Source: a virus
Length of the DNA: 22,228 nt
Direction: 5' to 3' (one strand)
Virus record (IMG/VR): IMGVR_UViG_3300007515_000043
Location: 1 to 22,228 of that record
Positions 1 to 6,795 of the stretch are shown here, in pieces. The position numbers were made by a program, and so were the translations under genes. Position 1 is the stretch's first letter. Every line of letters begins with the position of its first letter. The notes under the pieces are model-generated. The model was not told the origin of the DNA. It did not search any database and saw only the letters and a program-made list of their open reading frames with translations.

Positions 1-719
1 TCACTTGATAATATCTTTTCATATTCATCAGTAGTTAAACCTGATTTAGAAAGTGTGCCATCTTTCTTTAGTTTAGGAGTAACCTCTTTAATATCAACCA
101 TTCTAGGTTTAAAAGTTTGTTGAACTTCTGTAGTTACCTTATTCATTTTATCTTTAAGACTTGCTAATAACATTGTTGCTTGTCGTTCATCAAATTTAAA
201 TCCATTCTTTTCTTGTTGGGATGTAATTTTAGCTGTAGTATGTTCTAAATCTACACAGTCTTCACTAAAACCACTGCTCTCTTTCAATAATGTAAAGTAA
301 ACTATCTCATTTAATCTCACATCATTAACACAATACTCAAGAGTCTTTGGTGTATACTCATTGAAATCAAGAGGTTGTTCTTTTTTAACAAAGTTAACTC
401 TATAACCCCAAGTTTTTAAACTGTGTCCGTTCTCTCGAATAGGATTAAAAAGTCTAGACATTACTAATGTATCTTCAATATCTTTATTAGATAAATCTAT
501 ATCATAGAGCTTTTTAATTGCAGGTATATCATAACTTATAATATTATGACCTATTAGTGTGTCAGCATCTTGTAAGAATTTAATTCCTTCTTCAATTTTA
601 TCAGGTGGGAATTCATAAACCTTACCATATAGTTCTTTTGCAACTATACAATGAATTTTAGTAGGTTTTAAACTATCACATTCAATATCAAATACTATTT
701 TAGAATTCTGTGTTGTCAA
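1..719 (-). CDS. Family-A DNA polymerase (T7 gp5-like), N-terminal 3'-5' exonuclease part, cut by window edge
   Basis: This is the proofreading end of a replicative phage DNA polymerase; 239 codons are visible and the polymerase domain lies outside the window. Seen: exonuclease motif I DIEC near residue 13, motif II GHNIISYDIP near residue 57, DTLVMSRL near 83, and motif III YCVNDVRLN near 128, in the order of T7-type DnaQ-like domains. The start is TTG at 717-719: an in-frame TGA lies five codons upstream, a strong GAGGAGG ribosome site sits six bases before the TTG, and the first in-frame ATG falls after motif II. The gene overlaps the end of the primase-helicase gene by 20 bases, so the two are probably translationally coupled. 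Family identification is firm; the TTG start is well supported. Confidence 0.93.
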   Translation of the reverse strand, partial: MTTQNSKIVFDIECDSLKPTKIHCIVAKELYGKVYEFPPDKIEEGIKFLQDADTLIGHNIISYDIPAIKKLYDIDLSNKDIEDTLVMSRLFNPIRENGHSLKTWGYRVNFVKKEQPLDFNEYTPKTLEYCVNDVRLNEIVYFTLLKESSGFSEDCVDLEHTTAKITSQQEKNGFKFDERQATMLLASLKDKMNKVTTEVQQTFKPRMVDIKEVTPKLKKDGTLSKSGLTTDEYEKILSS

Positions 720-2361
720 ATGTATCCTCCTCTGTCACTTCAGACAGTCTACCTGTTTCATTATTATATATAAGACTACATGCTAATCCTGTATCACCTG
801 TATATCTTGATTTAAGTACACGAACTTTAGTTGTATTAGATTCGTCTTCGTCCTCTGCTTGTTGGTTTCTTTCAAGAGCAATAACACAATCTGATAATTG
901 TGCTATACCTGCTGAACCTTTAAGGTGTGAGAGTGATACTTGAATACCTTTCTCATGTCCTTTCTCTCCTGCTGCTCTACGTAAGTGAGATACAAGTATC
1001 ATGCCGACACCTGTCTCTTCAACAAGACTTCTTAATTTATTCATAAGCAGGTCTATGCCTCGTCTTTCATCTGCTCCATCTATAACATTTACTAGCATAT
1101 GAAGATGATCTACAATAACCCATTTACATTCACAGCCTACAATTATATATCTTAATTTAGAAAAGATCTCATCAATACCAGTTGCTCCTAAATGAGCATG
1201 AATAAATACACGACCTTTAGTAATAATCCTATCAAACAGATTGGTTAATTCTTCATTAGTATATTGTGATCGTCTTTCATTTAAATAAACTCTATCGTTA
1301 GCTTCGATAGATATGATACCATCAGCAGTTCGTAGCCAATTCTCTTCAAGAGCTACAATACCTACATTATCTTTTGTATTTTTAATGAGCCAATGTTCTA
1401 ACTCACGAGTAACACTAGACTTACCAAGTCCTGTACCACCTGTCAAGGTTACGAGTTCACCTTTACGCATACCATAAAGTTTCTTGTTAAGACCATCCCA
1501 AGGATAAGCTATACTTTCTTTAATCTCTCTATGTAACCATTCAGATTTTTGAGCTGATAGTTCCATTATACCTGAAGGTGTGTAAGTTTTAGCTTCCCAC
1601 CAAGCAGACATAAATTCTTGAAACTTTTTCTGTTTAAGCATATCGTTAGCGTCTTTACTACCATTAGGTAGTACTACTATTTTAGCTTTGCCGGGTTTTA
1701 ATATCCGTGCTACATTTCTAGCAGCTTCTCGACCTGCTTTATCATTATCAAAACATAAGACTACATTGTCAAATGATTCAACAAACTCTATGCTTTCTCG
1801 TACATCTTTAACAGCACCCGATGCTCCTCGTTTTAAGGATACACATGCCCATTTAGACTGCATTAATTCATAAGCAGCCATGGCATCACACTCACCCTCA
1901 ACGATTGTTAAATATTTACCACCAGTATTACGGAAAAGTTGTTCTCCAAATAATCCTGTGCCCTCATATGTACCTGTAAAGGAAAAGCCTTTGTTTGCTA
2001 CAAATCTAGTTTTAGTTCCAACAACTTCATTACCATTAAAGAATGGGTAAATGTGTTGTGCTACTTCATTTTCAGAATTAACAACTCGTCTTACTCCATA
2101 CTTTTTAGCTGTGTCTTCAGAGATACCTCGGTCTATAAGAGGACCAAAGCTACCTGTATAGCTATTAAGAAATGTTGTAGTTGTTTTAGGTTTAGGTGTT
2201 GTATCCATAATTTTTCCATCACAAGCGTCAGGGTAATTAGGAAAGTGTGTCTCACAGCTAAAGCAATGAGCAGACTTATCCTTGTTCAACGACACAGGAT
2301 CACTTCCACCACATGATGGACAAGGTAACTTGTGTCTTATAAATTTACTTTGTTCTTGCAT
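700..2361 (-). CDS. Primase-helicase, T7 gp4-like (zinc finger, TOPRIM, RecA-type helicase)
   Basis: A bifunctional replication-fork protein of 553 aa: primer synthesis plus 5'-3' DNA unwinding. Seen in order: a Cys4 zinc finger (C14, C17, C33, C36); TOPRIM catalytic residues in VEGECD (about 153-159) and CFDNDKAG (203-210); Walker A GGTGLGKS (308-315); Walker B WVIVDHLH (414-421); helicase motif VSHLRR (457-462); and a DNA-binding motif HLKGSAGIAQLSD (479-491). All parts of the T7 gp4 layout are present, and the length is close to T7 gp4 (566 aa). A GGAG ribosome site precedes the ATG by five bases, and a 7-bp hairpin lies between this gene and its upstream neighbour. It would work with the DNA polymerase and SSB encoded on either side. 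Confidence 0.97.
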   Translation of the reverse strand: MQEQSKFIRHKLPCPSCGGSDPVSLNKDKSAHCFSCETHFPNYPDACDGKIMDTTPKPKTTTTFLNSYTGSFGPLIDRGISEDTAKKYGVRRVVNSENEVAQHIYPFFNGNEVVGTKTRFVANKGFSFTGTYEGTGLFGEQLFRNTGGKYLTIVEGECDAMAAYELMQSKWACVSLKRGASGAVKDVRESIEFVESFDNVVLCFDNDKAGREAARNVARILKPGKAKIVVLPNGSKDANDMLKQKKFQEFMSAWWEAKTYTPSGIMELSAQKSEWLHREIKESIAYPWDGLNKKLYGMRKGELVTLTGGTGLGKSSVTRELEHWLIKNTKDNVGIVALEENWLRTADGIISIEANDRVYLNERRSQYTNEELTNLFDRIITKGRVFIHAHLGATGIDEIFSKLRYIIVGCECKWVIVDHLHMLVNVIDGADERRGIDLLMNKLRSLVEETGVGMILVSHLRRAAGEKGHEKGIQVSLSHLKGSAGIAQLSDCVIALERNQQAEDEDESNTTKVRVLKSRYTGDTGLACSLIYNNETGRLSEVTEEDTFDNTEF

Positions 2362-2381
2362 TCTATCTCCAATAGAAAAGT

Positions 2382-2403
2382 GGCTAGGCTTTTACACCTA
2401 GCC
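2382..2403 (-). promoter_or_regulatory. Intercistronic hairpin upstream of primase-helicase
   Basis: A perfect 7-bp stem (GGCTAGG/CCTAGCC) with an 8-base loop lies between the 80-aa gene and the primase-helicase. On the leftward transcript it is followed by ACTTTTC, then the GGAG ribosome site. The U-run is too short for a convincing terminator, so a processing, stability or attenuation role is equally possible. Confidence 0.55.
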
Positions 2404-2410
2404 GAGTTAG

Positions 2411-2653
2411 TTAAGATTCAGATGTTTTATCTTTCTTCACTTTAGGTTTAACCTTTGCCTCGGGACAAGAATCCAAAAGCTTTTCAAGGTTAGCTCGATG
2501 AGTTCTACTTGCAAAATCTAAAGCCTCAATAACAACACTTAATGTGCCTGTCTTTTGGACAATTATTCTTGCCTCGTTTTGCTGTTGCTCATCTTTTACT
2601 TTAGCAATGTCAAATAAAGTTTCACCTTCATCATTGTTAATAGTAACAATCAC
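2411..2653 (-). CDS. Hypothetical 80-aa protein between SSB and primase-helicase
   Basis: I do not recognise this protein. It starts with GTG at 2651-2653, directly after the SSB stop codon (TAA then GTG), with GAGGA inside the SSB tail acting as ribosome site; no in-frame ATG gives a sensible start. It is 80 aa, has no membrane segment, and ends in a Lys/Pro-rich tail (KVKPKVKKDKTSES). The abutting stop and start and its place between SSB and primase-helicase suggest co-translation with SSB and perhaps a replication accessory role; that role is inference from position only. Confidence 0.75.
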   Translation of the reverse strand: MIVTINNDEGETLFDIAKVKDEQQQNEARIIVQKTGTLSVVIEALDFASRTHRANLEKLLDSCPEAKVKPKVKKDKTSES

Positions 2654-3070
2654 TTAAAATTCCTCACCATCAGTAAAGAATTCGTCACCATCAGCATTTT
2701 TGTAAGGCACTAAATCCACAACTTGTACAGCTTGAAGATCAAGTCCTACATAAGGACCAAATTTTCCTTCTCCACTATACTCATTGAATTGAACTCTAAC
2801 TTTAGAGCCATTACCAACAGCAACATTTAGTTCTTGCTTCTCGGTGTCAAGCAGTCTAGGTGCAGGTCTAACCATTCCGTTTGGACCATTTACCTTTCGC
2901 TTGATTACAAGTGCAGGACCTTCATCATGCTGTTTTACTTTATGTCCACGAGATGCAAAGTCATTTGCTATAGCCTCGTCAACGATTAAATCAACTGAAT
3001 AAACAGGCTCAAATTTAGTATTAGGTGTACTAATACTTGCCCATTTAGCAGTTCCTTCCATTATTGCCAT
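2654..3070 (-). CDS. Single-stranded DNA-binding protein (T7 gp2.5-like)
   Basis: 138 aa, predicted to coat single-stranded DNA at the fork and contact polymerase and helicase through its tail. Seen: an OB-fold-like C-terminal half with GNGSKVRVQF, KFGPYVGLDL and LQAVQVVDL, as in phage gp2.5-type proteins, and an acidic tail ending DGDEFFTDGEEF with a terminal Phe, the hallmark of phage SSBs. The ATG at 3068-3070 follows AGGAGG with good spacing. Transcription probably starts about 150 bases upstream at a consensus promoter (3226-3254). The leader contains a pseudoknot (3120-3151), which recalls autogenous control of T4 gene 32 by a leader pseudoknot. That parallel is inference. Confidence 0.88.
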   Translation of the reverse strand: MAIMEGTAKWASISTPNTKFEPVYSVDLIVDEAIANDFASRGHKVKQHDEGPALVIKRKVNGPNGMVRPAPRLLDTEKQELNVAVGNGSKVRVQFNEYSGEGKFGPYVGLDLQAVQVVDLVPYKNADGDEFFTDGEEF

Positions 3071-3119
3071 AATTACCTCCTATGGTTTTATATTTATTTA
3101 GAAGTCGGTTAAAAATTAG

Positions 3120-3151
3120 TGAGAGTTGTGAGCTGACTACTCTCAAAGTCA
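3120..3151 (-). promoter_or_regulatory. H-type RNA pseudoknot in SSB leader
   Basis: On the leftward RNA, stem 2 pairs TGAGAGT with ACTCTCA (7 bp; plus-strand 3120-3126 with 3139-3145). The hairpin loop begins with AGTCA (3134-3138), which pairs with TGACT just upstream (3147-3151, 5 bp). Loop 1 is one base and loop 3 is seven bases (GCTCACA), dimensions typical of an H-type pseudoknot. It is followed by CACTAATTTTTAAC, then AGGAGG and the SSB ATG. It belongs to the family described for 7741-9332. Confidence 0.7.
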
Positions 3152-3163
3152 TAGGCTTTGCTA

Positions 3164-3206
3164 AACCAACAGTGCTTTGGAGATAGAGGGCTAGAAATTG
3201 TTGGTT
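3164..3206 (-). promoter_or_regulatory. 8-bp stem in 5' part of SSB leader
   Basis: AACCAACA (3164-3171) and TGTTGGTT (3199-3206) are perfect inverted repeats separated by 27 bases. The structure would form near the 5' end of the transcript from the SSB promoter, upstream of the pseudoknot. Function unknown. Confidence 0.5.
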
Positions 3207-3225
3207 ACTCATCATACTAATGCCC

Positions 3226-3254
3226 ATTATACACTACAGTATTCTCCGTGTCAA
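3226..3254 (-). promoter_or_regulatory. Consensus sigma-70 promoter for SSB/replication operon
   Basis: Leftward TTGACA (3249-3254), a 17-base spacer and TATAAT (3226-3231): a perfect sigma-70 consensus. The predicted start near 3219 gives a leader of about 150 bases before SSB. The promoter sits between the 66-aa gene and SSB and would let the replication genes be expressed independently of the upstream small-gene operon. Confidence 0.88.
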
Positions 3255-3257
3255 GCT

Positions 3258-3458
3258 TTATTTAAAAATATCATCAAAACTTAAGATGTTATTATTATCT
3301 ATTGAAACTCTAAACTTTTCTCCAACAAGATTAACTTCATAAGTTACCTTATTCTCATACATTTCTTTATAATTTTTATCTATGTATTGTGTGAATATTC
3401 TATACTCATCTTTGGTTAGAGTTCTAACATACGACTCTTTTTCTGTCATATAATTCAT
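3258..3458 (-). CDS. Hypothetical 66-aa protein
   Basis: Not recognised. 66 aa, charged, no membrane segment or cysteine motif. The ATG at 3456-3458 has an AAAGGAG ribosome site eight bases upstream and overlaps the stop of the 50-aa gene (ATGA), so it is translationally coupled to it. It is the last gene of the small-gene operon; the SSB promoter follows directly. Confidence 0.8.
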   Translation of the reverse strand: MNYMTEKESYVRTLTKDEYRIFTQYIDKNYKEMYENKVTYEVNLVGEKFRVSIDNNNILSFDDIFK

Positions 3459-3607
3459 GGTGTTTTCTCCTTTAATATATCTATAATAAAATCTTTACAA
3501 GCCATTTCAATTCGTAGCTCATCCTCAATAACATTCATTGACGACTGTAATAAAATTACACCAGCAATAATTGCTATATATATTATATGCATTAGTTTGG
3601 TTTTCAT
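3455..3607 (-). CDS. Small 50-aa protein with N-terminal membrane/signal segment
   Basis: Starts MKTKLMHIIYIAIIAG and contains one hydrophobic stretch (residues 7-20) after a short basic N-terminus, then a charged C-terminal half. It could be a membrane-anchored small protein or an exported peptide; no family recognised. It is supported by one-base overlap with the upstream stop (TAATG), a four-base ATGA overlap with the downstream start, and an AGGA ribosome site eight bases before its ATG. Confidence 0.65.
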   Translation of the reverse strand: MKTKLMHIIYIAIIAGVILLQSSMNVIEDELRIEMACKDFIIDILKEKTP

Positions 3608-3813
3608 TATGCATATCCTGTTAAAAGAACTTCCCCGTGAAGTTCATATCCACTTGAACCTGTGCTATGTTCACTTATGCTATCAAGATTATGTTCTAGA
3701 AAATAGTTAGTCGTATCATAATCTTCATCTTCAGGTCTGTATTCTAGCACTCTAACAAATAAAGTTTTATCCTCTATTTTATTTAAAGCATCTATTAATT
3801 CTTGTACTGTCAT
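3607..3813 (-). CDS. Hypothetical 68-aa protein (MTVQELIDAL type)
   Basis: 68 aa, acidic. The N-terminus MTVQELIDALNKIEDKTL matches a style of opening helix common in small phage proteins of unknown function. It overlaps the preceding basic gene by four bases (ATGA) and shares one base with the following gene (TAATG), which supports both boundaries. No catalytic motif seen. Confidence 0.8.
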   Translation of the reverse strand: MTVQELIDALNKIEDKTLFVRVLEYRPEDEDYDTTNYFLEHNLDSISEHSTGSSGYELHGEVLLTGYA

Positions 3814-3965
3814 TTACCTTGCCCTCGATATTTTTTGTAGTTGCTTTTTTTATTTTTATTCATGGTAGAGAAAGCAACATTACCTCTACCTTGACTTGTT
3901 TTTTTACCTTTAACACCTGTCGGAGATACTCTTTCGTGTCTTGTTGACCATTTTCTAGTTGCCAT
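3810..3965 (-). CDS. Small basic 51-aa protein ending KKYRGQGK
   Basis: A Lys/Arg-rich protein, MATRKWSTRHERVSPTG through KKYRGQGK. The C-terminal KKYRGQG and the RVSPTG segment resemble a small basic protein that recurs in T7-like phages, from memory; its function is unknown. The high positive charge suggests nucleic-acid binding (inference). It overlaps the upstream gene by 11 bases and the downstream gene by four, as expected for a coupled operon. The ribosome site is weak (GGATG). Confidence 0.72.
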   Translation of the reverse strand: MATRKWSTRHERVSPTGVKGKKTSQGRGNVAFSTMNKNKKSNYKKYRGQGK

Positions 3966-4152
3966 TTTCTATTACATCCTTCTTGCGTTTGTCATTAAAC
4001 TCTGTCACCACTTTACCTGATGCGTAGCTTGTGATTTGTTCAGTCCACTTACCATTAGCAAAGCGTGTGTCAATAGAAAGAATTTTTTTATCTTCAGCTT
4101 CTTGTTTTAGTTCTTCCTTTCTGCCCTCAACTCTATCTTTATATTGTGTCAT
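3955..4152 (-). CDS. Hypothetical 65-aa protein
   Basis: 65 aa, highly charged, predicted helical at the N-terminus (DRVEGRKEELKQEAEDKK) then a beta-like segment (GKWTEQITSYASGKVVTEF). Family not recognised. The ATG at 4150-4152 has AGAGGA eight bases upstream, four bases after the previous gene ends. Confidence 0.75.
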   Translation of the reverse strand: MTQYKDRVEGRKEELKQEAEDKKILSIDTRFANGKWTEQITSYASGKVVTEFNDKRKKDVIENGN

Positions 4153-4156
4153 ATCT

Positions 4157-4411
4157 TTATTCCTCTTTTATTTTTTTAAAAGAAAATAACATCTCAATAT
4201 TATCAGGTATTTTCTTTCTTATTTCCCTCAACCTTTTAATGTCTTCGGAAAAATCCCAAGTTTCTAATGTGTCTATGTTTAATATAGTAAACAATTTATC
4301 AACGCCTTCTAGCTTAACCATATTATCTACTGCACCCTCAACCGAATTAGAAAAAGTTTTTAAAGTTTGAATGTTGTTATCCATTTCTACTTTAACTATA
4401 TATTCTTGCAT
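4157..4411 (-). CDS. Hypothetical 84-aa protein
   Basis: 84 aa, no recognised domain; begins MQEYIVKVEMDNNIQ with an alternating pattern that suggests a small alpha/beta fold. The ATG is preceded by AGGAG (eight-base spacing) and shares one base with the stop of the upstream gene (TAATG). A rightward frame over the same bases was judged a shadow because it lacks a ribosome site and runs against the operon. Confidence 0.78.
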   Translation of the reverse strand: MQEYIVKVEMDNNIQTLKTFSNSVEGAVDNMVKLEGVDKLFTILNIDTLETWDFSEDIKRLREIRKKIPDNIEMLFSFKKIKEE

Positions 4412-4674
4412 TAATAATTCTCCTGTAATTGTTGTAGTTCTCTATAACTTGTAATGCTTGGATTTCTTTTTAAGTTTTTCATTATCCATTTATCAGACAT
4501 AAAGGCTAGATAAATTTGAAATCCTGCAACAACATAAATATCTTTAGGTAAGAACTCTTCTATGTTTATCATAGATATTTTTTTAAATTCTTTATCAGAT
4601 AATAAAGATTGCAACCATTCTAATTGTAATGGTTTAATTCTTTTTCTTAATTGTTTTACTTTCTTTGCGTTCAT
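4411..4674 (-). CDS. Hypothetical 87-aa basic protein (MNAKKVKQLRKR type)
   Basis: Begins MNAKKVKQLRKRIKPLQLEW, a basic amphipathic N-terminus followed by a mixed segment that includes DIYVVAGFQIYLAF and KWIMKNLKRNP. The N-terminus resembles small phage proteins of unknown function in T7-like genomes, from memory. The frame stays open upstream to 4878, but that extension lies inside the DUF3846-like gene. The ATG at 4672-4674, one base after that gene's stop, is the better start. The ribosome site is weak, so translation probably depends on coupling. Confidence 0.72.
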   Translation of the reverse strand: MNAKKVKQLRKRIKPLQLEWLQSLLSDKEFKKISMINIEEFLPKDIYVVAGFQIYLAFMSDKWIMKNLKRNPSITSYRELQQLQENY

Positions 4675-4675
4675 T

Positions 4676-5020
4676 TTACCAAGCTTTAAATTCCATGTAA
4701 GGTGTTTCTCTATGTCCTTCAGGTAACCACTCAACTCTATTAATAACTTCCTGTAAATCATAGGTTGTTGCAATAGTTTCTCCCTCTTCATCATGAGATA
4801 GTATAAGTCCTTTACCTGCAAAGTTTCTACCATTCCAACTAAAGTATCTATTCTCATTTTTAAGTAAGCCTTCATCATCTATATATAAATCATCAACATC
4901 TGATAATCTTACGATATCAAAAAGCTGACAATCTATCAAGTGATATATCTCATGATAGTCTCCAGTGAATACTGCTTCTTTAATTGTTTGGTCAAATGGA
5001 TTTATTATAATTGTTCGCAC
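4676..5020 (-). CDS. DUF3846-like protein, 114 aa
   Basis: The run of NPFDQTIKEAVF, DIVRLSDVDDLYIDDEGLL, FAGKGLILSHDEEGETIA and the Asp/Glu-rich middle match phage and plasmid DUF3846-type proteins, whose function is not established. The start is GTG at 5018-5020 with AAGGAG and a seven-base spacer; an in-frame ATG 24 codons further up has no ribosome site and lies within the neighbouring gene. It overlaps the 84-aa gene upstream by 29 bases. A near-consensus promoter at 5237-5265 would start transcription about 210 bases upstream. Confidence 0.8.
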   Translation of the reverse strand: MRTIIINPFDQTIKEAVFTGDYHEIYHLIDCQLFDIVRLSDVDDLYIDDEGLLKNENRYFSWNGRNFAGKGLILSHDEEGETIATTYDLQEVINRVEWLPEGHRETPYMEFKAW

Positions 5021-5246
5021 TTTGTATCTCCTTAAATTTAACTCCAAGTAGTTTATGTATCCTGTCTTCAAATAAACTGACATGATCTTCAACTGCTTGT
5101 TGTTCTTTTTCTGTCATTAAATCCCAATCATCTACTAGTTCTTCGGGATTATGTTTTAATTTATCAAACACTTCCATCAAGTAATCTGATATAATGTGTT
5201 TAGCTTTTACCTTTGCTGTCACCTTAATCTTTTTGTATTGTATCAT
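4992..5246 (-). CDS. Hypothetical 84-aa helical protein
   Basis: 84 aa, largely helical and charged, no recognised domain. The ATG at 5244-5246 overlaps the upstream stop (ATGA) and has AGAGGGA upstream. A near-consensus promoter (TTGACA, 17, TACAAT) spans its start codon, so a transcript from that promoter would begin inside this gene and skip its ATG; the gene itself must be read from farther upstream. Confidence 0.75.
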   Translation of the reverse strand: MIQYKKIKVTAKVKAKHIISDYLMEVFDKLKHNPEELVDDWDLMTEKEQQAVEDHVSLFEDRIHKLLGVKFKEIQSANNYNKSI

Positions 5247-5265
5247 ATGGGTTCCCTCTTGTCAA
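5237..5265 (-). promoter_or_regulatory. Internal near-consensus sigma-70 promoter
   Basis: Leftward TTGACA (5260-5265), 17 bases, TACAAT (5237-5242) preceded by TGA, an extended -10. It lies across the junction of the 81-aa and 84-aa genes. Predicted start near 5230. It would boost the DUF3846-like gene and those downstream. Confidence 0.65.
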
Positions 5266-5488
5266 GCCCTTTAACTTTTAAAGTAAATATGTTTCCATCA
5301 CTTTCATAATAAGGTTTTCTTGACATGCCATATTTAATTGCTACTCTAAAGACATGGATAATATCCATATCTAAAAATTCTCTATACTCTTTCCTGCTTT
5401 CAGACCAATACTTATGTTCTTCATACATATCAGAAGGTATAGTAATACCTATTGCTTTTATTATATTTAATACTGTTTCTACTCTCAT
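5243..5488 (-). CDS. Hypothetical 81-aa protein
   Basis: 81 aa, no recognised domain; middle part rich in Tyr and charged residues (EEHKYWSESRKEYREF). The ATG at 5486-5488 has GAGGG upstream and overlaps the end of the GP88-like gene by four bases; its stop overlaps the next start (ATGA). Part of a continuous coupled series. Confidence 0.75.
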   Translation of the reverse strand: MRVETVLNIIKAIGITIPSDMYEEHKYWSESRKEYREFLDMDIIHVFRVAIKYGMSRKPYYESDGNIFTLKVKGLDKREPI

Positions 5489-6219
5489 GTTGCCCTCGTT
5501 TCTATTATATTTATATTGTTATCAATTACAAAGCCTGAATAATCTTTCTTGCCTTTGCCCTTTGCGACAAGTCCAACCACCACTTGAGTTTCATCAAGAA
5601 ATCTCATATCATGTTTGTCCCCATCAATTACCCTCAATCCTTTAAAGACTTTAGGTAGAACATCACGAAAGACTACTGCAATATTGTTTGATACTTTGTC
5701 AAACAGCGTAGCATACTTATCATTAGCTTCGGAATAACTCCAAGTCAAATGATAATTTGGTATGTGTCCTACCTTCCTTGTTGGTATTTTTGTGTAATCA
5801 TAAAACTGTATTTGTGGAAACAACTCAAACATATTTTTGCCCTCAACCTTAATATATTCCCATTGAATATCGCTTGTGCCATTGAGCCTTAAGGCAGGTT
5901 TTTTATCCAACCTAATACACTCCCTCAAAAAAGTATTTGCGTCCTTTACAAGCAACCTCATGAACTCCTGTTGGTCATTTAAGAAGAGTAGAGATTTTCT
6001 AATTCTTGCCTGTTGCACATTAGAAAATATACCCATACCTGCTGTGTTCAAACACGCTTCATTACACTTTGCAATTTTTGCAAAAGGGCATAAGGTATTC
6101 TTGCCGTCTGCTAAATCATCAGGAGCAAGATACATAATCCTACTAAAATATTTGTCCTGTATCTTATTGCTCTTGTCAATCTTGGTACTACCTGCTGATA
6201 GTAAATTATAGTGTGGCAT
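5485..6219 (-). CDS. GP88-like phage protein with conserved cysteines, 244 aa
   Basis: Matches a protein found in many unrelated phages (GP88-type family, function not established). Seen: LSAGSTKIDK, ILYLAPDDL-like MYLAPDDLADG, three cysteines in a C-x7-C-x3-C pattern (C44, C52, C56) followed by NTAGMG, then SNVQQARIRK, RLNGTSDIQW (111-120), QFYDYTK (138-144) and TWSYSE. The cysteine trio and the strand motifs ending RLNGTSD and FYDYTK are reminiscent of a metal- or Fe-S-dependent barrel enzyme; that is inference. A GGGGAG site lies ten bases before the ATG. It is the largest of the small early genes. Confidence 0.82.
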   Translation of the reverse strand: MPHYNLLSAGSTKIDKSNKIQDKYFSRIMYLAPDDLADGKNTLCPFAKIAKCNEACLNTAGMGIFSNVQQARIRKSLLFLNDQQEFMRLLVKDANTFLRECIRLDKKPALRLNGTSDIQWEYIKVEGKNMFELFPQIQFYDYTKIPTRKVGHIPNYHLTWSYSEANDKYATLFDKVSNNIAVVFRDVLPKVFKGLRVIDGDKHDMRFLDETQVVVGLVAKGKGKKDYSGFVIDNNINIIETRAT

Positions 6220-6556
6220 TTTTAAGACACTCCCCTCTATAAATAAAAGGAGTAGTTTTTTTGATAATAAAATCCTCTATCTTTTCTTGTTCTCCTTTTT
6301 CTCGTTCTGAATTATGTTCAACAAGCCATTGCTTTAAATCGTTGGTCGTTGCTACATGGTATCTGCCTTCACTACCTTCATAATAAATATTATACCATGT
6401 TGGTTCTATCTCCTTTACCTCATAGCCAAGATTAATAATCAATTCTAATAGCTGTTCGGTAAAATCCGGTGTGTAGATTTTTCCTTCACATACAACTACG
6501 CCTTCCTCGTTGAGAATTTGTAGTCTATCTTCTGCTGGTATTGTTCTTATTGTCAT
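6206..6556 (-). CDS. Hypothetical 116-aa protein
   Basis: 116 aa; N-terminal half resembles a small beta-rich domain (RLQILNEEGVVVCEGKIY, then YNIYYEGSEGRYHVAT). No family recognised. The ATG follows AAAGGAG by five bases and overlaps the preceding stop; the gene's end overlaps the GP88-like gene by 14 bases. Confidence 0.78.
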   Translation of the reverse strand: MTIRTIPAEDRLQILNEEGVVVCEGKIYTPDFTEQLLELIINLGYEVKEIEPTWYNIYYEGSEGRYHVATTNDLKQWLVEHNSEREKGEQEKIEDFIIKKTTPFIYRGECLKNATL

Positions 6557-6795
6557 AGTATCTCCTTTACTTTTTCGTCTGCTATAAATTTTAAATCTTG
6601 ATTAGATAATGCTTGATAACAAAGTGAAGAGAGAAACTCTATCACTAAATTTTCAATAGTATCTTCATCAAATCTTTCAAAGACATAATCGCAACAATCT
6701 GCTTCTAAATCAGGACGACCTTCAATCTTCCATATTATTGAAACAGTTTCACCTATTATGTCTGCTATTTTGTCATTACTTTCGTGGCTCATCAT
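6553..6795 (-). CDS. Hypothetical 80-aa acidic helical protein
   Basis: Begins MMSHESNDKIADIIGE; helical, acidic, with paired cysteines (DCCDYVFERF). The frame is open 11 codons further to a TTG, but the ATG at 6793-6795 overlaps the upstream stop as ATGA and follows GGGG at short spacing, so it is preferred. Function unknown. Confidence 0.72.
   Translation of the reverse strand: MMSHESNDKIADIIGETVSIIWKIEGRPDLEADCCDYVFERFDEDTIENLVIEFLSSLCYQALSNQDLKFIADEKVKEIL

Noticed and set aside
680-719. Leftward promoter at the TTGACA overlapping the polymerase start
   Set aside because: No acceptable -10 at 16-18 bases; TATTTG lies at 19 and is poor.
710-943. Rightward open frames over the primase and small-gene region (also 1688-1873, 2053-2316, 5325-5645, 5876-6211)
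   Set aside because: Antisense shadows of well-supported leftward genes with no ribosome sites or recognisable products.
3045-3227. 60-aa leftward open frame upstream of SSB
   Set aside because: Its start codon lies in the -10 box of the SSB promoter, so the transcript begins after it; it has no ribosome site and its end overlaps the SSB start.
4675-4878. N-terminal extension of the 87-aa protein to 155 aa
   Set aside because: It lies wholly within the DUF3846-like gene in another frame; the ATG at 4672-4674 directly after that gene's stop is the coupled start.
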